NCBI GenBank assembly: GCA_030748955.1
Contig: JASMKZ010000011.1
Coordinates: 1-37,409 of the forward strand
Direction of reading: 5' to 3'
Length of the DNA: 37,409 nt
DNA from: Fidelibacterota bacterium
Lineage (GTDB): Bacteria > Fidelibacterota > Marinisomatia > SCGC-AAA003-L08 > D37C17
A program made the translations under genes and the position numbers. Below are positions 25,831-33,886 of this stretch, in pieces (position 1 is the first letter of the stretch; each line of letters opens with the position of its first letter). The notes beneath the pieces were generated by a model. That model saw only the letters and a list, made by a program, of their open reading frames with translations, was not told where the DNA came from and made no database searches.

Positions 25831-26691
25831 TTAGTTAAACTTCCTCATTACTTCATCAACGACATCATAATACTTCTCACTCTTTTTTATTCGAACTGCA
25901 ATAGTTTTTGGGTCATGGTAGAACCACAGCCACCAATTATTTTTCGCTGCTTCTTTTAGAAAATTGGTTTTTTCTTCCAATGTTAATACTGCATTCAAAT
26001 CATAACCCATTATCCATGGGAGCTTTAAATGAGATCGAAGAGGAATTAAATCTGAACAAAATATAAGCGTGTTCCCCTCACTCTCTACCTTGATGAGCTG
26101 CTGTCCAAAAGTATGACCATTTACTGATATTGTTGATATTCCATCCATTATAATTGAATTTTCAGCAACCAATTCTAATTTCCCTGCTGTTTGAAGTGGA
26201 GTATAATTAAAATCCAGATAACTAGCACTGTCTCTTGGACTAGGATTCATCCCTGCATCCCAGTTAGAATCTGAAACATAATAAACTGCATTTGGAAATG
26301 CTGGAATTAAATTATTATTTTCGTCTAGAATTGTTGCTCCGCCAGCATGGTCAAAATGGAGATGCGTAAGAATCATGTGCGTAATATCTTCCATTTTATA
26401 ACCAATTTCACCTAATCTTTCCTTTAGAGGATGGTCGGGTTGTGTAACATGAAACATATTTGTAAACTTTGATGTAAGCTTGTCTCCCATACCTGATTCA
26501 ATAAGCACTCTATTTTCACCATCATCCAACAAAAGACAGCGTAGTGACAGGTCAATACGGTTAAGCTCATCTGCAGGATTGCTTTTCTCCCAAAGCACTT
26601 TGGGAACCGACCCCATCATCGCACCGCCATCCAGACGAAAATCTCCAGTCTCTAATGCGAATATTTTCCATTTTCCAATTTGGTTCAGCAT
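25831..26691 (-). CDS. Metallo-beta-lactamase-fold hydrolase
   Basis: This 286-residue protein has the dinuclear metal motif HLHFDH (His110, His112, Asp114, His115), a following HTFGQQ histidine, and CSDLIP supplying the bridging aspartate. It starts at an ATG at 26691, which overlaps the preceding gene by seven bases; a TTG at 26733 would extend it by 14 residues without support. There is no signal peptide. The family includes lactonases and other hydrolases; the substrate cannot be told. Confidence 0.88.
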   Translation of the reverse strand: MLNQIGKWKIFALETGDFRLDGGAMMGSVPKVLWEKSNPADELNRIDLSLRCLLLDDGENRVLIESGMGDKLTSKFTNMFHVTQPDHPLKERLGEIGYKMEDITHMILTHLHFDHAGGATILDENNNLIPAFPNAVYYVSDSNWDAGMNPSPRDSASYLDFNYTPLQTAGKLELVAENSIIMDGISTISVNGHTFGQQLIKVESEGNTLIFCSDLIPLRSHLKLPWIMGYDLNAVLTLEEKTNFLKEAAKNNWWLWFYHDPKTIAVRIKKSEKYYDVVDEVMRKFN

Positions 26692-27536
26692 TCGGTTTTT
26701 ACTTGAGAATTTATTATTTTTTCCATAAACCAATCATTTTCCGTACTTGAATATCTAATTGCGGACCTTACCGCGTCCAATAGTAGTATTAATTCATAAT
26801 TTAACGCTTCCATTGGCAAGGAAGATAAGAATATCCACACCCCTAACTCTCCTTCATTATGAATTAATTCAACTAATTTTAGAGAAATCAAAGTATGACA
26901 ATCTTCTGATATTTCTAATTTTGCAGAATTCACCAATACCTTTAGTGAAGGAAAAATCGAATTTGACCGTAGCATTTTCGTATTGAGAATTTGCTGCTTA
27001 TAACATATCAACTCAAAATGATTAGCATTCTCATCTCTATTTACATCCAATAGACAAGAAACACCTAAATCTAGAAGAGACAATTGGTTTTCATTTTTCA
27101 TATTCCTAATGGATTTATATACATACCAACAAAATAACAATTGAAAAGGAGATTTTACGCTGGCAAGTTCAATTAAATATTCTGCAATATATTCTGCACT
27201 TGCCACTTTTTTTAAATAATAGAGATATTTTAGAGCTTCCGGTTTTTTATTTGAATTAATCAATTCTCCTAATCTTGAAATGTCAATAACTTCAGGACTC
27301 TCAAGCTCATTTTCTCCGAAAGCTTCATCTTTCTTTAGAGAAAATTCCTTCACATACCCTTCAAGCCATTTCAATAAGTTTTTAGGAGGATTTTCTGGCC
27401 TTATTCCAATCAATGATTTTCCAGCTTGAATGACTGGAAGAAGATGGTTTTGGGTATAAGATACCTGTGAAGCAAAATTGAAGAGTGTATCCAAATGGAC
27501 TTTTAGTTCATCAATATTTGAAGCAGTTTCAGCCAC
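26685..27536 (-). CDS. Predicted helical protein of unknown function
   Basis: I recognise no family in this 283-residue protein. It has no signal peptide or clear membrane segment and is rich in Leu, Glu, Lys and Asn, with many amphipathic helices that could be TPR- or HEAT-like, for example KPEALKYLYYLKKVASAEYIAEYL (split at residue limits) near 97-120. The start is GTG at 27536, overlapping the flavin reductase stop by eight bases. It is embedded in an operon with a flavin reductase and a metallo-hydrolase, so it is expressed, but its role is open. Confidence 0.7.
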   Translation of the reverse strand: MAETASNIDELKVHLDTLFNFASQVSYTQNHLLPVIQAGKSLIGIRPENPPKNLLKWLEGYVKEFSLKKDEAFGENELESPEVIDISRLGELINSNKKPEALKYLYYLKKVASAEYIAEYLIELASVKSPFQLLFCWYVYKSIRNMKNENQLSLLDLGVSCLLDVNRDENANHFELICYKQQILNTKMLRSNSIFPSLKVLVNSAKLEISEDCHTLISLKLVELIHNEGELGVWIFLSSLPMEALNYELILLLDAVRSAIRYSSTENDWFMEKIINSQVKTEC

Positions 27537-28002
27537 CGTAAGCCCAACCAGTTTTCCTTAATTCAAGAGGATTTGAATCATTATTAATTTTCGCATCAAC
27601 TACCTCTGCTAAAAAGAGGGGATGATCACCACTTTCTAAAATTTCAACTACTTTACATTGAATGTAGGCAGGAATATCTTTAAGTAAAGGCAAATTATTT
27701 TCCAAACTAAATTCCTGTTCATTTAATTTCTCGTTCTCAAAGATGGTAGGTTTAAAAAAAGTTGACGCCAATTCTTTTTGGGTCTCTCCTAATAGATGGA
27801 GAATAAATTCTCCCCTCTTTTTCGCAATTTCATAAGAAGCACTATCCCGTTTAATGCAGACTGAAATCATTGGTGGTTCAAATGATGCCTGACTTACCCA
27901 GGTAACAGTTGAGACACAGTACTCACCTTCATTCAATGAGGAGAGTATATATACTCCATATGAAAACATCCGCAAAGATTGTTTTCTATATTTTTCATTC
28001 AT
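27529..28002 (-). CDS. Flavin reductase-like, FMN-binding protein
   Basis: This 157-residue protein matches the flavin_reduct domain: a start with YGVYILSS, then STVTWVSQASFEPPMISVCI with the flavin-contacting loop, KRGEFILHLLGETQKELA and HPLFLAEVVDA. The C-terminus ends in GWAYGG, a feature of flavin-reductase-like proteins found in bacteria outside the two-component oxygenases. It should use NAD(P)H to reduce FMN or act as an FMN-bound partner. It is the first gene of the minus-strand operon running to 24280 and is divergent from the YdjM-like gene. Confidence 0.88.
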   Translation of the reverse strand: MNEKYRKQSLRMFSYGVYILSSLNEGEYCVSTVTWVSQASFEPPMISVCIKRDSASYEIAKKRGEFILHLLGETQKELASTFFKPTIFENEKLNEQEFSLENNLPLLKDIPAYIQCKVVEILESGDHPLFLAEVVDAKINNDSNPLELRKTGWAYGG

Positions 28003-28078
28003 GATATATTCCTATATATTTTATCACCTTAATTAGAACAGCAAATTTACTCTTTATATTTCAAGCCTAAAAAATGAT

Positions 28079-28095
28079 TTCGTTCAATTAACGAA
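28079..28095. promoter_or_regulatory. Inverted repeat in a divergent intergenic region (candidate operator)
   Basis: TTCGTT, five bases, AACGAA form a perfect 6-bp inverted repeat in the 143-bp gap between two divergent genes. That is where a dimeric repressor site would sit. No known consensus is recognised. Confidence 0.35.
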
Positions 28096-28145
28096 TGAAT
28101 ATGTAAATTGATACGTGCAACCCTTTTATAGATTTATATCATAAT

Positions 28146-28850
28146 ATGCCCCAAATCGGATTACATGCCATCCTTGGAAACCAATTACTTCGAATTATTC
28201 CTTATAAAACAAGACTATATCCAGCAATAATTTTTGGTGCAATTTTACCTGATATGGATGTAATTGCTGTTGCTATCGGTTCACTTTTTTACCAGATTCA
28301 TCATTCAGAACAATTATTTCACCGAACCTTTTCTCATAGTTTTTTTACCTTAATTTTAATTTATCTCCTTTTTGCAATTTTTGCAGAATGGAAGAAAAAT
28401 CCTACCCTGAAATCTGTAGGAAAGGGAATAGTATTAGGAATGCTAACCCATATCGTTTTGGATACCTTTTTCTGGTTTCGAGGAATACACTTCCTTTGGC
28501 CTCTGCCAATTGAACCCTTTAATATGTGGAAACTTTGGGTACTGCCTGATTGGATATACAGAAGTATGCTTGTATTGGAATTCTTCTTTTTCAGATGGTA
28601 TGCATGGTTTTTAATACGAAGACATATCCAAACTCCAAATCGTTTGTCATGGATCCTTACATATTTAAATAAATGGAAGATTATTGAGTCTGGATTATTT
28701 GTTCTCTTTATAATTATTGGGTTTTGGAACCCTCATTTTTTCAAAATTATGTTCGGGGTCGCCTATATTCCCTCTCTTGCAATGGCCCTCTGGGGAACTT
28801 TTATGAGCCGGGATGCATTGGAATATAAATTGAATCATTCTAAATTGTAG
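28146..28850 (+). CDS. YdjM-like membrane-bound metal-dependent hydrolase
   Basis: This 234-residue membrane protein has the family motifs LPDMD (Asp36, Asp38), HRTFSHS (His59 and His64) and GMLTHIVLDTFFW, which together form a presumed metal site at the membrane. Several hydrophobic segments follow (about 63-80, 97-115, 145-165, 180-200 and 205-225). E. coli YdjM is an inner-membrane protein of the DUF457 family under LexA control; the reaction is unknown. It is separated by 75 bases from the antiporter gene on the same strand. Confidence 0.85.
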   Translation: MPQIGLHAILGNQLLRIIPYKTRLYPAIIFGAILPDMDVIAVAIGSLFYQIHHSEQLFHRTFSHSFFTLILIYLLFAIFAEWKKNPTLKSVGKGIVLGMLTHIVLDTFFWFRGIHFLWPLPIEPFNMWKLWVLPDWIYRSMLVLEFFFFRWYAWFLIRRHIQTPNRLSWILTYLNKWKIIESGLFVLFIIIGFWNPHFFKIMFGVAYIPSLAMALWGTFMSRDALEYKLNHSKL

Positions 28851-28925
28851 GTATTGAAATCATAAGATATTTTTGTTTTAAATTGAAATATACCAAATAA
28901 TAATAATTAGCTATCTAAGGATTAA

Positions 28926-30176
28926 ATGGAAACCATCTCTACTTTTGTATTTTCTATCGGACTCATCATATTTGCAGCTCACTTTTTTACTGCACTGTTT
29001 GAGCGCACCCGTGTTCCCGATGTACTGCCGCTCATATTTCTTGGAATTCTAATTGGTCCTTTATCTGGCATTCTCTCTCCGGATGATTTTGGCTATGTAG
29101 GTCCTCTACTTAGCGCGATTGCACTGGTACTCATGCTGTTTGAAGGCGGCAGCCACTTAACCCTGGAAACCCTAAAGACCTCCTTGAAGGATTGTGTTAT
29201 ATTGGCATTGGCAACTTTTATAATCACGGTACTTATAACTATTGGAGTAACACATTATTTAATGGGGAATGAACTCCTTCCAGCACTATTTATTGGTGTT
29301 GTACTGGGAAGTATATCCCCAGCAGTGGTGGTTCCCATCGTCCGCATGTTAAATCTTTCCGATAATACAAAATCGACCCTGGTGGTGGAATCTGCCATTA
29401 CCGATGTTTTGAGTATAGTTATTGCACTGGGGATTTTGAAAACCTTTGAATCTGGGCATAAAAATATCATGGAGTTTATTGGGACAAACCTCATAGCTAC
29501 CATGGCAATGTCTCTGTTGGTTGGGTTTGGGGGTGCGGTAATTTGGTCTACAATCTTAGAGAAAATCAGAAAATTCCCAAATACTATTTTCACCTCACTG
29601 GCATTCATCTTTCTTCTTTATGGATTATCCGAAATTCTGGGATACAGTGGCCCCATTTCAGTTTTAATTTTTGGTGTAGTTTTGGCTAATTCACGAAAAA
29701 TTCCACTAAGTATTGTTCAGAAATTTGGCACTGGCCACTTAACTGAATTCACAAGCATTGAGAAGACGCTTTTTTCCGAAGTCATTTTCCTTGTTAAAAC
29801 CTTCTTTTTTATTTTTCTAGGGATGTCTATACAGTTTGGGAATTTTAAAATTTTGTTTATTGGAATTTTACTAACCCTTCTTATTTATGGCGGTCGCTTA
29901 CTATTAAGCAAGATATTAATATCCAAAGACGCAGCTAACAGTGAAGCTGCAATGATGTCGTTTATTATACCAAAAGGGTTGGCGGCAGCAGTCTTGGCAG
30001 AAGTTCCTATGCACATGAACCTACCGTTAGAAATGGAGAATACATTTATAGAAATTAGGGCAGTAGTGTATATGGTAATTTTGTTCAGCATTCTTTTAAC
30101 GTCTTTCCTTATTTATAGCGAAGGAACTGGTTTCACTCGAGGGTTTTACCAACGCTATTTTTCAAAATATAGTTAA
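28926..30176 (+). CDS. Cation:proton antiporter, CPA family
   Basis: This 416-residue protein has about twelve hydrophobic segments and no soluble tail. RVPDVLPLIFLGILIGP near residues 28-45, GSISPAVVVPIVRML and the core helix ESAITDVLSIVIAL mark a Na+/H+ or K+/H+ antiporter. The acidic transport residue is the Asp of AITD; the residue before it is Thr rather than the Asn of CPA1 or the Asp of CPA2, so ion stoichiometry is unclear. The ATG is preceded by AAGGA. No RCK or TrkA domain is attached. Confidence 0.88.
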   Translation: METISTFVFSIGLIIFAAHFFTALFERTRVPDVLPLIFLGILIGPLSGILSPDDFGYVGPLLSAIALVLMLFEGGSHLTLETLKTSLKDCVILALATFIITVLITIGVTHYLMGNELLPALFIGVVLGSISPAVVVPIVRMLNLSDNTKSTLVVESAITDVLSIVIALGILKTFESGHKNIMEFIGTNLIATMAMSLLVGFGGAVIWSTILEKIRKFPNTIFTSLAFIFLLYGLSEILGYSGPISVLIFGVVLANSRKIPLSIVQKFGTGHLTEFTSIEKTLFSEVIFLVKTFFFIFLGMSIQFGNFKILFIGILLTLLIYGGRLLLSKILISKDAANSEAAMMSFIIPKGLAAAVLAEVPMHMNLPLEMENTFIEIRAVVYMVILFSILLTSFLIYSEGTGFTRGFYQRYFSKYS

Positions 30177-30467
30177 TAAATTGGGATAAATAATTCAAAC
30201 CCCTTTCAGTACATTATATTTAACTAGTCTCTTATTCTACTTATACCCATACTCCCTTTTCTTCATGCCAACTATATTATTGATACCTTCTTCCTTATGG
30301 ACTATAAATTGAAAAATATTTCATATTTCACTCCATATTATATATTGATTGACCACATAGTTTACTTAATGAATAAACCTTATAAAAATTGTAAGGTCAA
30401 AGCAATCATAATACATTAAATTTCCCATCTTAATTTTATTATTATTTAATAATCTATAAAGATATCA
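30177..30467. other. 291-bp AT-rich intergenic region upstream of the citrate lyase-like cluster
   Basis: The region is very AT-rich and has no convincing gene. A 6-bp inverted repeat, ACCTTA and TAAGGT at 30377-30397, lies about 70 bases before the CitDE start and might be an operator. I see no clear -35/-10 pair, though a promoter for the downstream cluster must lie here. A 16-codon frame starting at 30369 lacks a ribosome site and biased codons. Confidence 0.4.
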
Positions 30468-31673
30468 ATGCCAAAAAAGAAATTTTTCAGCGGGAATCCA
30501 ACGGCTAAGTCAGATTTTTATGTAGAATTTGTGCCTAATAACTCTGGCGGAGTAAAAATTGATATCCAATCTAAAACCAGAGCTTTACACTTTTCAAAAT
30601 TAAAAAATTCTTGTCAAAATACTCTCGCTGATTTAAAGGTAAAACATGGCACGCTTTCCGTAATTGATAATGGTGGCCAGTATTTTGTTTTACAGGCACG
30701 TATTGAATCTGCCATAAAATCAGCATCCCCTAATAATATTAATAAATCCCTTCCTATTTTCAAAAAACATGCTCAATATAAATCTTCAAGAAGTCGCTTT
30801 CGAAGAAGTCGTCTTTATCTCCCTGGAACGCAAGCCAAACTCATGCTTAATGCAGGCATTCATAAGCCCGATGCCATCATATTAGATTTGGAGGATTCTG
30901 TATCTCCTATTGAAAAGGATGCCGCACGATTGATTGTACGCAATGCTCTGCGAACATTGAATTTCTTTGGGGCAGAGAGAATGGTACGCATCAATCAGGG
31001 TAAAATGGGATTGGAGGATCTGGATGCCATAATTCCCCATAATGTCCATCTGGTATTGGTACCCAAAGTGGAAAATGCAAAACAACTAAAAGCAGTGGAT
31101 GATAAAATCCAGTCTATTTGCAAAAAATGCGACCGGAAGGACCCCGTATATCTCATGCCCATTCTGGAGAGTGCTCAGGGAATTTTAAATAGTTTAGAAA
31201 TAGCTAAAGCCAGTAAAAACAATGTGGCTATTGCCATCGGATTAGAAGATTATACCGCTGATATTGGAGTACAACGGACAAATCAAGGCAGGGAGTCCTT
31301 ATTTGCCAGAAGTCAAGTTGTAAATGCAGCAAAATCTGCTGGACTTCAAGCAATAGATACTGTATTTAGTGATGTGAATGATGAAGATGGATTAAGAGCA
31401 TCGGTACAAGAAGCCAAGGAATTAGGGTTTGAAGGGAAAGGTTGTATTCACCCCAGACAGATTATACCTATTCATGAAGGGTTTGCACCATCAAAATCAG
31501 AAATTGAAAAAGCCAAAAAGGTTGTAATTGCATTTGATGAAGCGGAAAAAAAAGGGCTTGGTGTAGTAGCTCTTGGCAGTAAAATGATTGATCCTCCTGT
31601 AGTAAAACGGGCATTACAGACAATTGATCTGGCAATAACAATGGAATTACTAACCGAAAGATGGAAAAAATAA
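30468..31673 (+). CDS. citE: Citrate lyase acyl-carrier (CitD) fused to beta subunit (CitE)
   Basis: This 401-residue protein joins two normally separate citrate lyase subunits. Residues 1-85 look like CitD: SGNPTAKSDFYVEFVP places Ser15 at the attachment site of the phosphoribosyl-dephospho-CoA prosthetic group, and FVLQARIESAI matches the CitD end. From about residue 110 the HpcH/HpaI-type CitE lyase begins (SRLYLPGTQAKLM, DAIILDLEDSVSP with the Mg-binding Glu, PILESAQG, GLEDYTADIG and KGCIHPRQI). It would cleave a citryl-type thioester to an acetyl carrier and a 2-oxoacid. It is followed by CitF. No citC, citX or citG is in the window, so how the carrier is charged is unknown. Citramalate or homocitrate cleavage is also possible. 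Confidence 0.85.
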   Translation: MPKKKFFSGNPTAKSDFYVEFVPNNSGGVKIDIQSKTRALHFSKLKNSCQNTLADLKVKHGTLSVIDNGGQYFVLQARIESAIKSASPNNINKSLPIFKKHAQYKSSRSRFRRSRLYLPGTQAKLMLNAGIHKPDAIILDLEDSVSPIEKDAARLIVRNALRTLNFFGAERMVRINQGKMGLEDLDAIIPHNVHLVLVPKVENAKQLKAVDDKIQSICKKCDRKDPVYLMPILESAQGILNSLEIAKASKNNVAIAIGLEDYTADIGVQRTNQGRESLFARSQVVNAAKSAGLQAIDTVFSDVNDEDGLRASVQEAKELGFEGKGCIHPRQIIPIHEGFAPSKSEIEKAKKVVIAFDEAEKKGLGVVALGSKMIDPPVVKRALQTIDLAITMELLTERWKK

Positions 31674-31707
31674 TTTTGTAATTTATGAATTTTGTGGTTA
31701 ATAACTA

Positions 31708-33273
31708 ATGGGGCAAAAACTGAAATTAATTAAAAACAAAGCAGGTAGAATGATACCTGCTGTGGTAAATGGTATTAAATCCGTCCCCTTTAAAGGGATT
31801 GGGAAACATTCACCTAGTGGAGTTAAGTCTGCCCCTCCAATTAGCAGTTGTCAACACTACCCAGAATCTGGCAATAAAGTAGTTGCTTCTCTTAAGGAAG
31901 CCCTAGAAAAATGTAATATAAAAAATGGAATGACCATCTCTAACCATCATCATTTTAGAAATGGTGATTTGGTAATGAATAAAGTCTTTGATATTCTTGC
32001 CGAAACTGGTAAAAAGGATCTACGCTGGTTCCCGTCAGCCTCCTTTCCCTGTCATGAGCCCATGATTAAGCACATGGAAAACGGAGTGATATGTCATATT
32101 GAGGGCTCGTTAAATGGTCCCTTGGGAAAGTATGCCTCCGATGGAAATATGAATGGGTTGGCAGTGCTCCGATCTCATGGGGGACGCTGGCAAGCTGTAC
32201 AGGATGGAGAAGTCCATATTGATGTGGCCATCATTGCTGCCCCTACCGCTGACCCCTTTGGCAACTGTACTGGCGACAGAGGTCCATCTGCCTGTGGATT
32301 GTTAGGCTTTGGCCTGGTTGACTCAATCTATGCAGACAAGGTAATAGTGGTTACAGATAACCTAGTAGACTTCCCTTGCATACCATGGCAAATTCAAGGT
32401 AATAATGTTGATTACGTAGTGGTTTTAGATAAAATAGGTGACCCCGAAAAAATTGTTTCAGGAACTACCCGTCTCACTAAATCTCCAGATAGATTATATA
32501 TTGCTGAGCTCACAGCTAAATTTGTAAAAGCTGCCGGAATTATGACAGATGGATTTAGTTTCCAGGCAGGTGCTGGCGGAACTGCTTTGGCATTTGCCAT
32601 TTATTTGAAAAAAATGATGATTGAAGCTGGTATTAAGGCACGGTTTATTCGCGGGGGTTCCACCAAATACCTGGTTGAAATGCTAGAGGAAGGGCTAACT
32701 GATTATATTTTAGATGGACAAACATTTGATTTAGAAGGCGTACGATCAATGAGGGAAAATGCAGGGCATGTAAACACCTCTCCCTTCACCAGTTACAATT
32801 GGCATGGAAAAGGTAATTTTGCCTCAATGCTAGATGCGGTAGTGCTAGGCGCCACAGAGGTGGATATAAACTTTAATGCCAATGTAGTTACGCATTCTGA
32901 TGGACAAATGCTCCATGGTATTGGCGGATGGCAGAATTGCCTTTCAAGCAAATGTACTATTTTACCCATTCCCTCATTCAGGAATCGAATTCCGATCATT
33001 GTAGATAAGGTTACTACTTTAGTTGGCCCAGGTGAACTCATTGATGTGATTGTGACCGAAAGAGGTATTGCCATTAATCCTAAGCGGAAAGACCTCATCA
33101 AGGCAACCAAACGTAGCGGATTACCTATTCGCAAAATCGAGGAAATCAAGGAAGAAGTAGATGACCTGGTAGGTGCCCCACTAGACAAACCAAATTTCAC
33201 AGATGAAGTAATTGGTGTGGTAAAATGGGTGGATGGAACCGTGTTAGATTCAATATTTAAGATAGCTCACTAA
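31708..33273 (+). CDS. citF: Citrate lyase alpha subunit (CoA-transferase type)
   Basis: This 521-residue protein matches CitF, which exchanges the acetyl carrier for the incoming tricarboxylate, making the citryl thioester for CitE. GMTISNHHHFRNGDLVMNKV, EGSLNGPLGKYASDG, CTGDRGPSACGLLGFG, DGFSFQAGAGGTALAFA and HSDGQMLHGIGGWQNCLSSK are all characteristic. Length is normal (about 500). It lies 34 bases after the CitDE fusion and ahead of an HD-like gene. The acid handled (citrate, citramalate or another) is not shown by the sequence. Confidence 0.92.
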   Translation: MGQKLKLIKNKAGRMIPAVVNGIKSVPFKGIGKHSPSGVKSAPPISSCQHYPESGNKVVASLKEALEKCNIKNGMTISNHHHFRNGDLVMNKVFDILAETGKKDLRWFPSASFPCHEPMIKHMENGVICHIEGSLNGPLGKYASDGNMNGLAVLRSHGGRWQAVQDGEVHIDVAIIAAPTADPFGNCTGDRGPSACGLLGFGLVDSIYADKVIVVTDNLVDFPCIPWQIQGNNVDYVVVLDKIGDPEKIVSGTTRLTKSPDRLYIAELTAKFVKAAGIMTDGFSFQAGAGGTALAFAIYLKKMMIEAGIKARFIRGGSTKYLVEMLEEGLTDYILDGQTFDLEGVRSMRENAGHVNTSPFTSYNWHGKGNFASMLDAVVLGATEVDINFNANVVTHSDGQMLHGIGGWQNCLSSKCTILPIPSFRNRIPIIVDKVTTLVGPGELIDVIVTERGIAINPKRKDLIKATKRSGLPIRKIEEIKEEVDDLVGAPLDKPNFTDEVIGVVKWVDGTVLDSIFKIAH

Positions 33274-33347
33274 AATAAACTAAAAAATACAATACTAAAA
33301 AACTATGTTGTGTGTTTCGAGTATTTGATAGATAAAGAAAGGAAAAA

Positions 33348-33881
33348 ATGAAAGATAAAGTATTAGAGATATGGCCAGAAATAAACTGGATTAAAGATGA
33401 AGGCTTAAGAATAAAAACGCTGGATGCCTGGGTGTACGCTATTGAAAATAGTCCCTTGGAACCAAAGGACTTGGAGGAAATTCCATTTTCATTACTCATT
33501 AAAGATTGCAGTGTTTCATTTATGAACCATAAGAGAACCTGTGTACAGTTAGCAGTAGATATAGCCAAAACCATGGCAGATAATTTCGGGAAAGAAATCA
33601 AGGTAAATATGGATATTATGATTTCTGGAGCCATACTCATTGATGTAGGTAAACTCTTGGAATATGAAATTGTAGACGGAAAACTAGGTACCAGTGATTA
33701 CGGAAAGGTGGTGCGACATCCATTCAGCGGTGTGGCAATTGCGGCACGATTCGGTCTACCTCCTGAAGTTCAGCATATCATAGGTACGCATTCAAAAGAA
33801 GGAGATCTTGGGAAACGAACTGTAGAGTCGATCATAGTTCACCATGCTGATTTTGTATCATTTGAACCATTTAAGGCATAG
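33348..33881 (+). CDS. HD-domain-like protein in the tricarboxylate cluster, HD dyad altered
   Basis: This 177-residue protein resembles HD-domain phosphohydrolases: NHKRTCVQLAVDIAK with His61, ISGAILIDVGKLLEYE at 92-107, RHPFSGVAIAARFGLPPEVQHIIGTHS and IIVHHADF. In active members the central motif is HDxGK; here it is Ile98-Asp99, so one metal ligand is lost, and catalysis may be weakened or changed. AAAGGA precedes the ATG. It lies between CitF and the homoaconitase-type gene, so it may serve the same pathway, for example by hydrolysing a nucleotide or a CoA-related cofactor, but that is a guess. Confidence 0.8.
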   Translation: MKDKVLEIWPEINWIKDEGLRIKTLDAWVYAIENSPLEPKDLEEIPFSLLIKDCSVSFMNHKRTCVQLAVDIAKTMADNFGKEIKVNMDIMISGAILIDVGKLLEYEIVDGKLGTSDYGKVVRHPFSGVAIAARFGLPPEVQHIIGTHSKEGDLGKRTVESIIVHHADFVSFEPFKA

Positions 33882-33886
33882 ATAAT

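Noticed and set aside
26692-26733. N-terminal extension of the metallo-hydrolase to a TTG start
   Set aside because: The added residues overlap the preceding gene further, are not like the family's N-terminus, and the TTG has no ribosome site.
30369-30419. 16-codon frame (MNKPYKNCKVK...) before the CitDE gene, considered as a leader peptide
   Set aside because: There is no ribosome site, no run of a regulatory amino acid and no terminator after it.
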